Assembly: GCA_018389105.1 (NCBI GenBank)
Contig: JACATO010000930.1
Span: 372,001 to 436,000, forward strand
From: Nautilus pompilius
Taxonomy: Eukaryota; Mollusca; Cephalopoda; Nautilida; Nautilidae
DNA: 64,000 nucleotides
Direction: 5' to 3'
This document shows, piece by piece, positions 48,201 to 59,500 of this stretch; within the stretch, counting starts at the first letter, position 1; each line of letters opens with the position of its first letter. The notes below the pieces were generated by a model. That model saw only the letters and a list, made by a program, of their open reading frames with translations, did no database searches and was not told where the DNA came from. The translations under genes were made by a program, and so were the position numbers.

Positions 48201-49459
48201 GAAACACTATGGTGAGTAATGAGTTAATCTTTTGGATAAAGTTTAGACTAGACTTTGGTTTTGAGTTAGTAGCCATATGACCGATGCAACATGACACAAA
48301 TTCAATTGAGACCAGAGTGATTATTCAGATTTCTTGTAAGCCAGACTACTATCTGTTCACTATATCCTATTGAACTTTGAGATTCAAGCATTCACAGAGC
48401 CAAGACATTGTAAGAAATAGTTTGAAGCTTCCTGGAAGCAGCCATGACATGTTGTAGTGGACAAGGAGACACCTGCTATAGTGTTAAGTGTTACATTACC
48501 ATCATGATGTCATAACTGTCATCATTAGCTTGTCACAGCTTAGCTCTTCCTATACTATAATTCTATCCTTGTATCATTGACACAGTATGAAGTTGTCAGA
48601 CAAAACATGGGTAAGGGGTCAGTTTTTACATTTATTTTTACCGTTATGGATACTGAATGTAAAACACGCCGGCAGGAAATGTTTGCGTACAGCACAGTGT
48701 GCAGTTGGCTTTCAATATGTGACTAACCGCAGACTGCACTCGAAATGGGATATTTAAATATGGCAGACAAAACAGCTGACATTGGAAAGTTTTTAAAAAA
48801 AAAAAAGTTTGGTGCATCAATCAGTTATGAAATGTCTTTTTAAAAATAATTACTGGGTAATTTTTATTTGAAGGGTAGATTGCTACAATCTACTGCGTTT
48901 CATGTTTTGCAGTAGTATTAATTATATATTAAAACAGTTATTAGAGTTATCATGGCTGGAGAGCAGACAGCTGTTTAGTATCCATGAAAAAATATCGGCA
49001 TTTAATGGTGATGGAGCGAGTCTGGCAAAAGTTGCGAGGAAATGATGAACCTCTGTCAATAGTTTAATTCCTGAGATGGCACAAGAGACGGGGCATTTTG
49101 TGGGTGTTCAAAGGGTTAAAATTGAAGAGAGATTGTTATGGTGTATTACTTTTTTAATGATTAGGACAGTGGGTATCTGTTTACTCAGAATTATGTTTTA
49201 ATGACTAGATTTTTACATCCTTGAGTTTACTTGCTTTAAGAAGGGTTTGGCATAGGACAACTTTGTGGAAGCAGGACAGGTGGACCGGCTAAGAAAACCA
49301 GGAAGGTTTTTTTATTTTTTTTAAATTTTCCCAAAATTCATCCCATCTATTTTGATAAAAAAAAAAAAAAAAACAACTTGAAATAAAACAAAGGAACTTA
49401 TTTCATAGTCAACAGATTTTAACAAAAAATTGAATTGATTTTTTTTTTCTAAATGAAAA
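45290..49459. other. No gene recognised; one block of possible regulatory DNA
   Basis: AT-rich DNA. The block at about 46055-46240 is less AT-rich and holds TTTGACAGCTGCTGG, which joins a TGACAG (TALE homeodomain) word to a CAGCTG E-box, but this is motif reading only. The minus-strand frame 47262-47456 is unsupported. Confidence 0.4.
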
Positions 49460-50224
49460 CCTGTAATGACTCAGTTTCCGATTTAAATGCGTCTCTCCCA
49501 GTGTTTGTTGGAGTGGTGTTGCAGTGACCACAGCCGCTAAATAATTAAGGTAGTGAATGAACGCTTGTGTTTATTGATTTTACTGCAGGAAAGCCCGCGG
49601 CAAGAAAGGTGTGCCAACTTCTCGAAGATTTCTCAGCTTGATGATTCATAGCGCCAACTCCCTCTGCTGCTGATGCTAAGCTTTTCTTTGCTTCATTGTG
49701 CTGGAGGAATACAGAATATTTACATGCAGCTAGAGTTCCACTTCCCTGCACATGTGACTGGCTGTGTGGTAGTGGAGATCTCCTATTTGTTCTCTCTGCC
49801 ACAGGGGGGGTGGGGGGTGGGGAAGAACCTGTCAGAGTCAAATCCAGCCAAGCATTAATGCAATAATCAAGAGTGGCCAGGTCATTGCTGGATTGTCCCT
49901 GAGTAGTCAGCCCAGCCTAGCGCAGTCATCACTTCCTGCCTAGTGTCCAGAGTGCTGGACAACTAACCTCTGCTATTTGCTGTGAGGTACTACTGCTGCT
50001 TTATCAAGATTAGCATCACTGGTACAGTTTGTTCAGTTGCATCCATTGTATTTCTTGTGTTTGCAAATAGATAGCATGGACTTGATCAGGGACATCATGA
50101 GGGTGACAAGGGGGGTGGAGTAAAGGGGACGGGATCCCGCGATGCTGGATTTGCCGTCATTTCGTGTCTCAAGGGTAGAGCAGCTCTGTGGGCCAGCTGG
50201 ACCGCGTGTCACCACAACATCGCC
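49460..50224 (+). promoter_or_regulatory. GC-richer block, probable promoter and 5' leader
   Basis: This is the largest stretch of balanced composition outside the transposons, with CpG words (AAAGCCCGCGGC, GGGATCCCGCG, GGACCGCGTG) that are rare elsewhere in the window. It ends at a start codon in good context, followed by a strong splice donor. TTCAGTTG near 50031 could be an initiator, but I see no convincing TATA box. A pyrimidine-rich stretch ending ACTGCAG at about 49589 could instead be a splice acceptor, making part of it an internal 5'-leader exon. Upstream ATG codons exist and would not give long products. Confidence 0.4.
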
Positions 50225-50274
50225 ATGACAACGTCCACTGATGAAGAGTGTGACTATCTGTATCGCAGAGCAAG
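50225..50274 (+). CDS. Candidate first coding exon, unidentified
   Basis: An ATG in the context ATCGCCATGA opens MTTSTDEECDYLYRRA and, after two further bases (AG), meets CAAG|GTGAGC, a near-consensus splice donor. The exon leaves two bases of a split codon. The start context, the donor and the GC-richer upstream block agree, which is why I place a start here. I do not recognise the peptide and no next exon can be identified downstream in this window. The remainder equals that left by the QQHDF frame of the exon at 14584-14647, so the two could be alternative entries to one downstream exon. Confidence 0.42.
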
Positions 50275-50849
50275 GTGAGCACCCACCTTTCTTTTTAGAT
50301 TTTTGCTTAGAATTTTTAGAAAATAGAATCTTTTCAATTTTTATTTTTTTTTATACCATTCCTTCATCATTTAGACAAAAATGCATTTATCGAAAATCCA
50401 AAATATTTTTCTTCATTTGTTTATTTGCTAACCTACAGTAGTCACTTATTATTTACTGTTTATCTGATAAAATTATAACACATGAGCTTCACTGTCATGT
50501 ATGTGGCCCATCTTCTGTTTGGACTAGATGGCTAGGCATAACACTTGAGATACAACCACTGTTTCTGTTATACTTGCTTCCAAACCAACTTCTGACACAC
50601 AGTGATAGAATGTACAGAGTATATAGCATACTGCTTCTAAGTGTCACCTGGGTTGTGTTTATTTGTCAAAATTTAAAAGTTGAGGGTGAATGATTATTGG
50701 AACCAAAAAAAGTCAAAATTTGCTGTAAACTAAAAACAAAACCCAAACTTTCTTAGTCATCATCAGATGATGTGTTTCTATGTAGGAACTAAAAAGCATA
50801 TGAGAATATCTCCAAATGACAGTACAACAAGCCAAGTGACACTGAACAT
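50275..50849. other. Presumed first intron, nothing recognised
   Basis: AT-rich sequence after the donor at 50275. The frame 50241-50441 runs across the splice donor and is a shadow of the exon region. Confidence 0.45.
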
Positions 50850-50922
50850 GCTAGGAATGTTCAAATGAAATCTGGCTGAAATGGTATAGTCTGAATATTG
50901 TCTAGCTGGATTTCATTTGTAG
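50850..50922. mobile_element. Tiny palindromic MITE, copy 2
   Basis: The unit begins GCTAGGAATGTTCAAATGAA and runs through ATCTGGCTGAAATGG. Its right end, read inward, is CTACAAATGAAATCCAGC. Left end and core match the copy at 21794-21874 (TTCAAATGAAA, TCTGGC, an AT-rich middle with an ATAGTCT/ATCGTCT word, then GGTTTCAT/GGATTTCAT). It is shorter by 8-10 bases at the right edge. It has no coding capacity. Confidence 0.55.
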
Positions 50923-52529
50923 TTTTTATATATGACAGATAACATAAATCTACATGTAATAGAGAGAAAAAACAGTAAAAACATTATTGACTTATAGTTG
51001 TTTGTAATACAAAAGAAAAGAAATATATGGTATACTGATCCAAAAGGTGAATTGTTCTGGAGATATTATATCTTTCTGGGACTCTTGAATTCTTTTTTCT
51101 GTCAACATCAAATTTTCTTGCCACTTACTAATTATTATAGATTTTGTATAGTTTGTGTCATCTAGTTTGAATTAGATCCTATAGCTTGCTGTCTTTGGCA
51201 TTCTAACTTTCTTTAGATATGATTCACAATGCTTGCTCTGAGTATTTCAAGTGATTGAATGAACATGAGGGAAAGAATCGGTCATGTTGTAGAAGGATCT
51301 ACTATGATAAAAGCATAGCAAATAAAGATCTGACGTTTGCTGTATGCATGTCACTTAAAAACAGAACAGTGTGATCAGTGATATAACAATCATGTGCCAA
51401 CAAGGAGCACATTCCAAAGTGTTACCAAGCAAGGTGATATCTCGACAGTTTCCAATCATCTTCTGTGTGATCCAATTAACTCAGTGACATATCCTTGTAA
51501 CCCAAACTTCCATCACCATCAGTGCAGGCATGCATCATACTAGATGGGTCCAAGAGAATGCCTACCTGGAATATTTGGGAAAAAATGGTGAAATAATGCA
51601 GTTTATGCATTTTAATCCACAGAATAACTACATTTTGAGGTATTTGTGAGAGGCAATACACTGGTATGGGATATGCCATTGAAATTATGGTGTATATTTA
51701 TCAGCAGCTTTCAAAGGCTTCATTTTTGCATGAAAATGGTCATGATACTGTCCAGCTTTGCAGTCCCCATCATCCCTTCTTGTTATCACCTCTAGTTTAG
51801 AAATCGCTGCAATATTCCATGAATGTGATTAGGGCACAATGTAAGTATATAGGTATCGACGTGTTAATAAGCAGACATCATTAACAAAAAATCTATTGTT
51901 TCTTGCTAGTGTGGATATTTCATTTATGAAAAGGATTTTGAAATAGCCATCTTAGTTCAAATTAGATGTGTAGCCTAATTTTTTTTCAGTGTCAATAATT
52001 TTGTAAATTGAAGCCTCAGACTTTGGCAGAAGTCTCTTGCTTTTGAAAAAAATGTCTTTTGTTACAGTAATACAGTTAACTCTCCCCTTTGAAAAAAGTC
52101 ATTCTTTATTATTATTTCAAGTGAAATATGTTAATGATTTTCAGTTAAATAAAAGAAAAATGTTTTAAAATTATCTTTCAGAATATAATTAAAATTAAGT
52201 TATCATTAATGTGTCATTTCCCCTTTTTTTTTTTACTTGTTTGGTTTTTAATTATAACATCAATTTCATATATGCGGATTTACTAAACAATTTAAATTTT
52301 GGAAAAAAAAACAACAAATATTGAAATTGGGCAATATAAAAGTGTAGGAAAAGGTAGAAGGAAAAAAAAAATATTTTCAAACAGTTTTGTTAATACAAAT
52401 AAGAAGATATTAGATGGAGATTAAAATTAAATCTGCTATTTGTACAGACCTTTCAGAATCCATGTTCAATAGTTTGTAGGACAGCCACGAGACAAACATG
52501 GCAACTAAGTGTTGGTACAAACCGTCAAC
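50923..52529. other. No recognisable gene
   Basis: AT-rich sequence. The minus-strand frame 51476-51679 has no recognisable domain. Confidence 0.5.
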
Positions 52530-53345
52530 AGGAGGATATTGGTGGAAGCAAATTCGAGAGAAAACTTTATCTATGATAGTGATGGGGAAAGGAGTCAGAT
52601 AAGGAATTATTTCCTCATGGTTATGGTTTATAAAGAGAATATTACAGGTAATCTGATTGAAGATGAAAATGATTATTTATAGTGTCTTCATTGAACACCA
52701 GATCCTGATGGAGTCAGCCTCAGAATTCTAAAACGTGTCACATGAAGTTAATTGCCTCTTTCCTTAGTTTAAAATATTTAATCAGTTATTATTAACTTGC
52801 AAAGTGCTGTTGCTAGAGGGTGGTTATTAGTTCGACAAGCATAATTGCTAATATTTCTTAATTATTTAATAAAGATAAACTAATTGATTGTTCAGAGTGT
52901 GAAATTTTACTTAGAGCTAACCCATCTGTTTTTCAGAAAGGACATTCACATCCTACCAATTTTCTAGAATGTTTAAACAGTGCAATTAAGGAATGCTGAA
53001 GATACTGTAATTTGTTGCCTACCTAGACCTTAGTAAAAAATTTGGTGCAGTTTGCATTTCCCTATTGCTGATTAATTTTAAAAAAGTCAAAGGTATTGTC
53101 ATCAGTGGGGAATGATTTCTTTGCCTATCAAATTATCATCATGAAACAGAAAGTTGTAATACACCAGTCTCAACAATGGGAGATAGACCTGATGAGAAAG
53201 TGTAGTGCCACAGTTTGTCTTCTAGAGAGTATTGTTTATTCTGTGCACCAAGGGGCTCAGCACAAATCCTCATTGGAACTCTTCATTTTTAGATGTAGGA
53301 GAAAACTGGAGTACCTGGTAAAAGTCCACCTGACCAGGTGTTGAA
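52530..53345 (+). pseudogene. LINE reverse-transcriptase relic (CR1/jockey-like)
   Basis: Plus-strand pieces in changing frames fit a LINE reverse transcriptase in order. TPDPDGVSLRILKRVT near 52700 resembles the K.SPGPDGI..R.LK motif at the start of the domain. NPSVFQKGHSHPTNFLECLN near 52925-52980 resembles the QFGFRKGRSC...LLE motif. In the frame 53096-53344, VYSVHQGAQHKSSLELFIF resembles the VPQGS.LGPLLF motif, with changes. The catalytic YADD-type box was not found, and stops are frequent. The orientation is the same as that of the LINE split by the Tigger element at 37-40 kb, but I cannot say whether they are one family. Confidence 0.52.
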
Positions 53346-53371
53346 GAAGAAGAGTTAGAAGAAGCCATGCC

Positions 53372-53385
53372 GGGGGGGGGGGGGG
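53372..53385. repeat. Homopolymer G run
   Basis: Fourteen consecutive G, directly before the shared interspersed word. Such a run is unusual in this AT-rich window and is a likely site of assembly or sequencing error. Confidence 0.9.
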
Positions 53386-53424
53386 TGGTAGGCCAAACCG
53401 AGCCAACCCTAACCTGAAATCAAA
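53384..53424. repeat. Shared interspersed word, copy 2
   Basis: GTGGTAGGCCAAACCGAGCC and the bases after it match the word at 28195-28235. A looser resemblance to 61815-61860 (GGAGGTGGCAGG...) was also seen but not counted. Confidence 0.4.
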
Positions 53425-55636
53425 GTCAGGCCTTCAGCTCTGGCAGTCAAACAGAAACAGATACATTGTTTTAGATAGATTAAAAGACATTGTCTCAAGG
53501 GTCCACTAGAGAACCAACCCCCTTTTTTTTTTTTATTTTCAGAATTAAATTTTTTTTTCTTTACAAAAAAATTACATTACATTTTTGTTTTTGTTTTTTT
53601 ATGGGGGGGATGAATAAACAAAAAACATTTTTTTAAAATTGTATACATTATATCATAGTTCAGAAACATAGCTTTAACTCATTCCGAGTAATATTTTAAA
53701 TTTTGGACTGCTTCAAGTAAGTAAAGCTTAAAATTAATTCATGAAATTTTATGCCAGCACATTGGCTTGGAGTCTTTAAAAGTAGATATCTTTTGATGTA
53801 TCTCAGTCTTCTGATCGTCATGCCAGTTCACTTCTTTATGAGGTTTTGTGCTCCAGGACACATTGATCTCGCTGCGAATTGAGTGCTGTCATGGTGTGGA
53901 ACCATTATAATGTGTATGCACTAAACCATGACAGGGTACTTGATAATTCCAAATAGCACAGACACAAAAGATGCTGTTGCTTTTTTTATCTTCAATAAGA
54001 GGCTTTCTGTCCATCAGGGCTGATATAGAGCTGGGTTGATCTAGCTCCCTTGTTATTTTTGCTTTAAACACACCAAAGATTCTCCTTTTGTATGATGATC
54101 TGTTTTGAGCCTCCATGAATGCATTCAGTTTTTAAAGGTGGTTATACATCTAGTGTGTGTGTGTGTGTGTTGCAGAGTTTATTAACTTTGAATTTTAAAA
54201 ATGCACACATCTCTCACAACATGTTACATGAACTATTATGAAATAATTGCAAACAGACATGAATAATCTAAGAACATTGCATAGTTGATTAATTCCAGGT
54301 TAGGTTTAGCTTCAATGCAAATAAATTGAAATGCTGGGTAAGTTATGTATTAGATAATGTAGTGTGATAAGCCTAATTTTTTTTTGCTAAGATTGACAGT
54401 GCTTGTAACTATTGGTCTTTTTTCTTTTACTTTTTATCTTTGATCCTAAGACCATTCACATCAGGATCTGCCATTGTGTATTTTTTTTTAGTAAGATGGT
54501 GGCAGTCAATTATTACAGTAAATTTTTGTTGGAGTGTTTGCACTGTAACTTTACGCTTGTTAGTTAGAAACAAAACCTGTTTGAACATGGCAGGTAATGC
54601 AAGCAATAGTACATGAAGAAAAGTTATCCATAGATACCCATGCCTCAGATCGGCTGCCATGGTATTTTATTCTGTCTCTTTCTATTATTTACTAAGTTAA
54701 ATGAGATCATGAAAATATGCAATTTTTTCCTGATCTACTTATGAAAAAGGATTGTTAAAAATGGGTCAGAAAGAGAGAATGTGTGATCTCCAAGTTTAAT
54801 GTTGGTTACAGTAACAAAAAAAAAAAATGGGAAGAGAGATGCAACAGTGAATAAAGTCTGGGACATTGAAAAACAATGACTCCACTGATTTCCCTAGCAT
54901 TGCTCTGACCAAGGAATTTCTATGTTATTCACATTGAAAACTGTAAAGGGTTAGTAAAATGTAATAAAAGACACCATATGACTATTGCATGACATTTACA
55001 ATAGTTTAAAAATAGCTACTGATATATGGAATTATGAAATTAGCACAATGCACTACTGAAATTCTACCAGCATCACATCCATACTTTATTTTCCAGCAGT
55101 AGTAGCTTTAAAAAGTGAAGACATTTAAATAGGTTAAGGATCAGCTGTGATCAGCTAATGTTAGACACCCTAACAGGGTACCACCACATTACAAGTCACA
55201 TTGCAGATCTACCATTCTTTGGAAAACAAAAAGTGAGAATTTCTTTTGGCTAAAAATAGAGTTTTAATATCTGATTTCCATTTTTGAGACTGGCTGGCAG
55301 CAGAGAAGTAAGTTTAATCTTTCTTACTGAGCATCAGTATTCATAAAACATATGTCAGTCTAATTCAGCTATGAGAAGCTAGGAATGTTGTTTTTTTTTT
55401 TTAAGACTTTATTTATTTTATCTTTATTTCACATCCTGTATGTTCATTTTAATTTTGGCTAAATATTATTTTCTTTCATGCATCATTAATAAATCATTAT
55501 TTTCCAATAGAAGTTCTCAGAAATTTTCCATCACTCAATCATTTGTAATTTTTTTGTCAGATCCATATCACAAAAAAGTATATAAATAGCCTCAAAAATC
55601 ATTTTTAGATTATTGCTATTTAAAGAAATATGTAAA
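53425..55636. other. No recognisable gene; GT microsatellite
   Basis: AT-rich DNA with a GT run near 54154-54170. The minus-strand frames 53889-54116 and 54427-54660 have no domain that I recognise; the second starts with a hydrophobic stretch, which alone is not enough. Confidence 0.5.
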
Positions 55637-55638
55637 TA

Positions 55639-56572
55639 TCAGGTTGTTACAGAAGTTTTGTCGGTTTGTATATTATGTTAATTTGGGGGTTGCAAGCTTG
55701 TAAAGGTGTATGTAGATAAGTTATATATCATTTTGTAGCATGTGCTTTGGCATACATTATGCATAACCTACCTTTCTAAAAATCATAAAATGGATATTTG
55801 TTTCAGGATTCTGAGTGAAGCATGGATAGAAAAGTTTTTTATGCCATTTTGCTTCATGAGTTCAAACTTGGTCACCAAACAAGTGAGGCAACTCAACATT
55901 AAGCAAGCACTGGGCGAGGATACAGCAAATGAGTGCATGCTACTACGATGGTTTGCAAAGTTTCAATCAGGAGATATGAGCCTCTAAGATAAGGAATGTA
56001 GCAGATGTCCTTCCAGCTGTGATGATAACATCTGAAACCTCAGTTGAAGCCGATCCAAGAAAAACTGCAAGAAATTGCTGAGAGTTTGTCGTAAGTACTG
56101 CAACTGTTTCCCAGTATCTTGATGCAATCAGCAAGGTGAAAAGGCTTGACAAGTGGTGCCTCAAGAGTTGAATGAACAACATCAAACTCTCTCAAAAACA
56201 GCCAGCATTGGTGAATTGAAGAGGTGCAATCATACCACACGACAATGCTTGTTGTTATGTTGCAAAAGTGACTTCAGAAACTGAACACATTAGGGTATGA
56301 AGTTCTCCCAGAGACTACCACCACCTTTTCAAATGCCTCGACAGCTTGCTCCATATGAAATAATTCTCCAATCAAGCAGCAATTGAAACTGCCTTCTAAC
56401 AGTTTATCGACTCCAGAAGTCCATATTTTTTTCAAAATGGATAAATGCGCTAGTAATTTGCTGGCAGAAATGTAGTGAGGGAACTTACTTTGGTTAATAA
56501 ATTTCATGTTCAGCAAGGATATGAAGTCTCATTGTTACGGTAAAGAAACTGGCAAAACTTTTGTAACACATT
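55639..56572 (+). mobile_element. Mariner (DD34D-type) element, internally deleted
   Basis: Degenerate terminal inverted repeats share the core GTTACARAAGTTTTGYCRGTTT: left at 55646-55667, right on the opposite strand at about 56547-56568. TA is present at both outer edges (55637-55638 and near 56573), although the right border is uncertain by a few bases. The plus strand encodes mariner transposase pieces from both ends of the protein. At about 930 bp it is some 350 bp shorter than a full mariner, and the missing part is the middle of the transposase. Confidence 0.72.
55742..56470 (+). pseudogene. Mariner transposase with a large internal deletion
   Basis: The frame 55742-55987 contains VRQLNIKQALGEDTANECML and LRWFAKFQSGDMSL, the first helix-turn-helix and the RWF.KF.SGD motif of mariner. 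Around 56085-56175 come VSTATVSQYLDAISKVKRLD, KW, and then, in another frame, PQELNEQHQ, matching the second helix-turn-helix and the W.PHEL motif. The first catalytic Asp region is deleted. Near 56235, IIPHDNACCYVAKVT carries the second Asp; QKLNTLGYEVLP follows in another frame, then DYHHLFKCLDSLLH with the third Asp position, SNQAAIETAF and FIDSRSPYFF. Several stops are present. Ten or so residues before DYHHLF are also missing. Confidence 0.78.
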
Positions 56573-56574
56573 TA

Positions 56575-59500
56575 ATTCTTTCAGCTTGAAATTTCAGACA
56601 AAACATAAAACTTAATCTTTATGCTACTGAGGAGAAAATGACAGGGCATCATCTTAAAGATATATCAGCGAAAACAAAAATAAAAAAATTTGCTTTAAGA
56701 AGAATCAGTGGTAGCAGATTGTTTAGTCTTGAATAAGTGGTAGAATAATGGTAATATTCCATCAAGACTGAGGAGAACCCTAGATTTTAGGAACAGGGTG
56801 AAAAGGGTGGTACTTCTGGATCATTAAAAGGAACTTCATTTTGAGGAATTATTGTTTTTAAATATGGTAGGTTATATTCGTTTGAAAGTAAAACATAAAT
56901 AATTAGTAAAAGCTAACCATTTCAGGGTCCTAGTGTAAAGGTAAGGTGAATAGAATCAGGGTGCTTATGTGTGTATTGCTACCAAATTCAGACTACTACT
57001 ATGGGGTCTCATATAGCCATGATGGTTTTTTTTTTAAATTTGTATACAATTTTACAGCATAAGAATTTAACTGTAAGTATAGAGTTATTAGCACAAAATA
57101 AATGTATCTATGGTTTCTGTTACTTAGGAAAGTATTGAGTAAAACAAAAATACTCATTTTGAACATATCCAAATTTTCTTGTAATGGATAAATACAAAAT
57201 CTCTTCTACCATGGTAACTTACTGAACCAAGATAGTAGCAATATCTGTAAAGGCCATTTTTATTCAGTTCGTGGTCCTTGTGCTGGCATCAAACAGCTTT
57301 CAATTAATTGATTGGCTTTAATTTAGTCGGGGATACAATGTTTTTAATTGCATTGTCAATACTGCAGTGGTGGAGTCTTGTTAGCTGGGTTCCCAGTTCT
57401 ATTGGGGGGGGGGGTTAACAAATTGTTTTCCACACACTCGGCTGTTTATCTTCACAGTAAGTATGTGATCACAGACTTTGTCAATAAGTTGACTCTGAGA
57501 GATCAAAGAGCTGCCTCTAGGGCCCCCAACTTCTATTGTCAAAGATGAGAAATGGTGCAGCTGATGCTTGGCATTTCATGGAGCAGGCTTGCTCAACTCA
57601 ACTAAAGTGGGAGCATATCTGAAATGACCCCTTCAGTTGCCCCTTAGAAAATGTTAGTGGGGCACTTGTTTATAAACTGAAGCTGCCACATGATTATGTT
57701 AAAAGGATATCTAGCAAAAAAAAAAAAAAAAACTTACTGAGTGATGAAAGGTCAAGTTTAACAAGAGGAATCAGAAGGATCATAAATAGCATTTTAGATT
57801 TAGGAGGTCAGAAAGTAATTGGCTCAGCAAGCATTCCAGAATGAAAGTCAGTAGGAAATGGCAGCAGATATACTGAGTCTTCATTTAGATCTGACTCTAT
57901 TCATCTGCTTTGGATTAGTTTTTTTTTTTTTTATTTTGAAAATATTTGTCTTTTTAGACAACAGATAAGTGAACATCATATGGTTCTGAAGTGTGGTGCA
58001 GCTTCTGATGAAGATAGTCATAGTTGTCTTTGTGAAATTATTATACTAGTGCAATCTTTATACACAAGAAGTAGCTTTAGGTGGTCTTTATGTTGAGGCA
58101 TTCACTTTGTAATGACTATCAAATGGTTAAAACAGTTTCAGTAATTGGTTGGGTTGCTGAGGCTAGTTTGGCTATTGAAAACATTGAGTTGTAATGTTCC
58201 TTTCTTATTTTCACAAGATGGAAGAAGTATTTTCATTGTGGCAAAAAAAAAACAGCTTTAACTCCAAAGGATGCTGAATTTCTAAATACAGCATTAACCT
58301 TTAGGGGCTGCTGCTGCAGAGCTAGATCAGTTTCAGCAAACCAAATCAAGAAACCCATTGATTATCAGATGAACTTTCTTTATTAGTTATACAGAAGTCT
58401 GTTCTTATGGCATGGCTTAGGGTCTGCATTATGATTGATGGCTTTGTCAGCAACTGTGTCAAACCTGTAGCTAATAATCTAATTTTCTTCAAGAATGCAA
58501 GAAATTTACTTTTTTCCTAGTAAATGGTAAATTTAATTTTTTTTTTTCTTCTGTTTTATCCAAGGTTTTTTTCGTTTCTTTTCATCTACACAAACTAGTT
58601 CAAACTTTCTAGTAATTATGTGACTGCGCAATTCTCCAAGCCAGGGCAGTTTTCCGATTCTTGTGCTGTTTCAGTGATGATGACATTTGTAAGCATTTGC
58701 ATGAATCTAAGATGGGAACTGTAGACCTGTCAAGATCTCACATGAGTTTATTGTCATTTATTAGCACTGAAAACTCAGTAAATAATAAAACCATAATTTT
58801 GTTAATATTTTTGAGGTGGACTGACCATTCTTGTTTTCCACAGTTTCCCTAAATTGGCTTTTATATAGCAGAGAGAAACATTGCGATGCTCCTTATTATG
58901 GATGCCTGAATGCTATTTGCAATATCCACCTAAATTATATAGAATTTGATTAAATGTTGCAAAATATAGTATTGATCACAAAATATCTGTAAGATTACCG
59001 TAAATGTAAATGTTAATTTTTAGTGAGTGGAACTTCTCCTGAACTAAGTGTTCTTTATTCATAGATCATAATATCAGCTTTTAAAATTTAAGGGTCTCTC
59101 ATTTGCTTAACCCTAACCTTGACATCCATGGTGGGATTTTAATCCTCTTGATCTCTCCTGATTTGCTTGAACCTTGTAGAAATTGGATATGGCCCACAGA
59201 TCAACAATTTACAGCTGAGGTAATCTGCCACTGTCAAGGAAGCTAAAAGATAATTTATGACTGTCAGATCTCAGCAATTTATTCAAAGCAAACAGATGCT
59301 AAGTTAGGCATGTTAAGAGAAAATGACAGATGGATTGTATCAGTATATTTTTGCCAAAGAAGATCTGAACTTTCAGTTTTTGTTAGCCTTTAGTGAAATT
59401 GTTGGTGATGTGCAAAAATAGCCAACAGGATTTCCTGAACAACTGAATTATCTATTTTGCTATAAAGTACTTATCTAAATCCTCCTGCTGAAGATTAGCC

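Noticed and set aside
49545-49841. A 98-codon minus-strand frame rich in Pro and Ser.
   Set aside because: It lies opposite the GC-richer promoter-like block, shows no domain, and follows from that block's composition.
54427-54660. A minus-strand frame starting with a signal-peptide-like stretch.
   Set aside because: It has 77 codons, no domain, and no splice or promoter support; a hydrophobic start alone is common by chance.
59100-59130. A vertebrate-type telomere word (TTAACCCTAACC).
   Set aside because: Fewer than two units, so chance is the best explanation.
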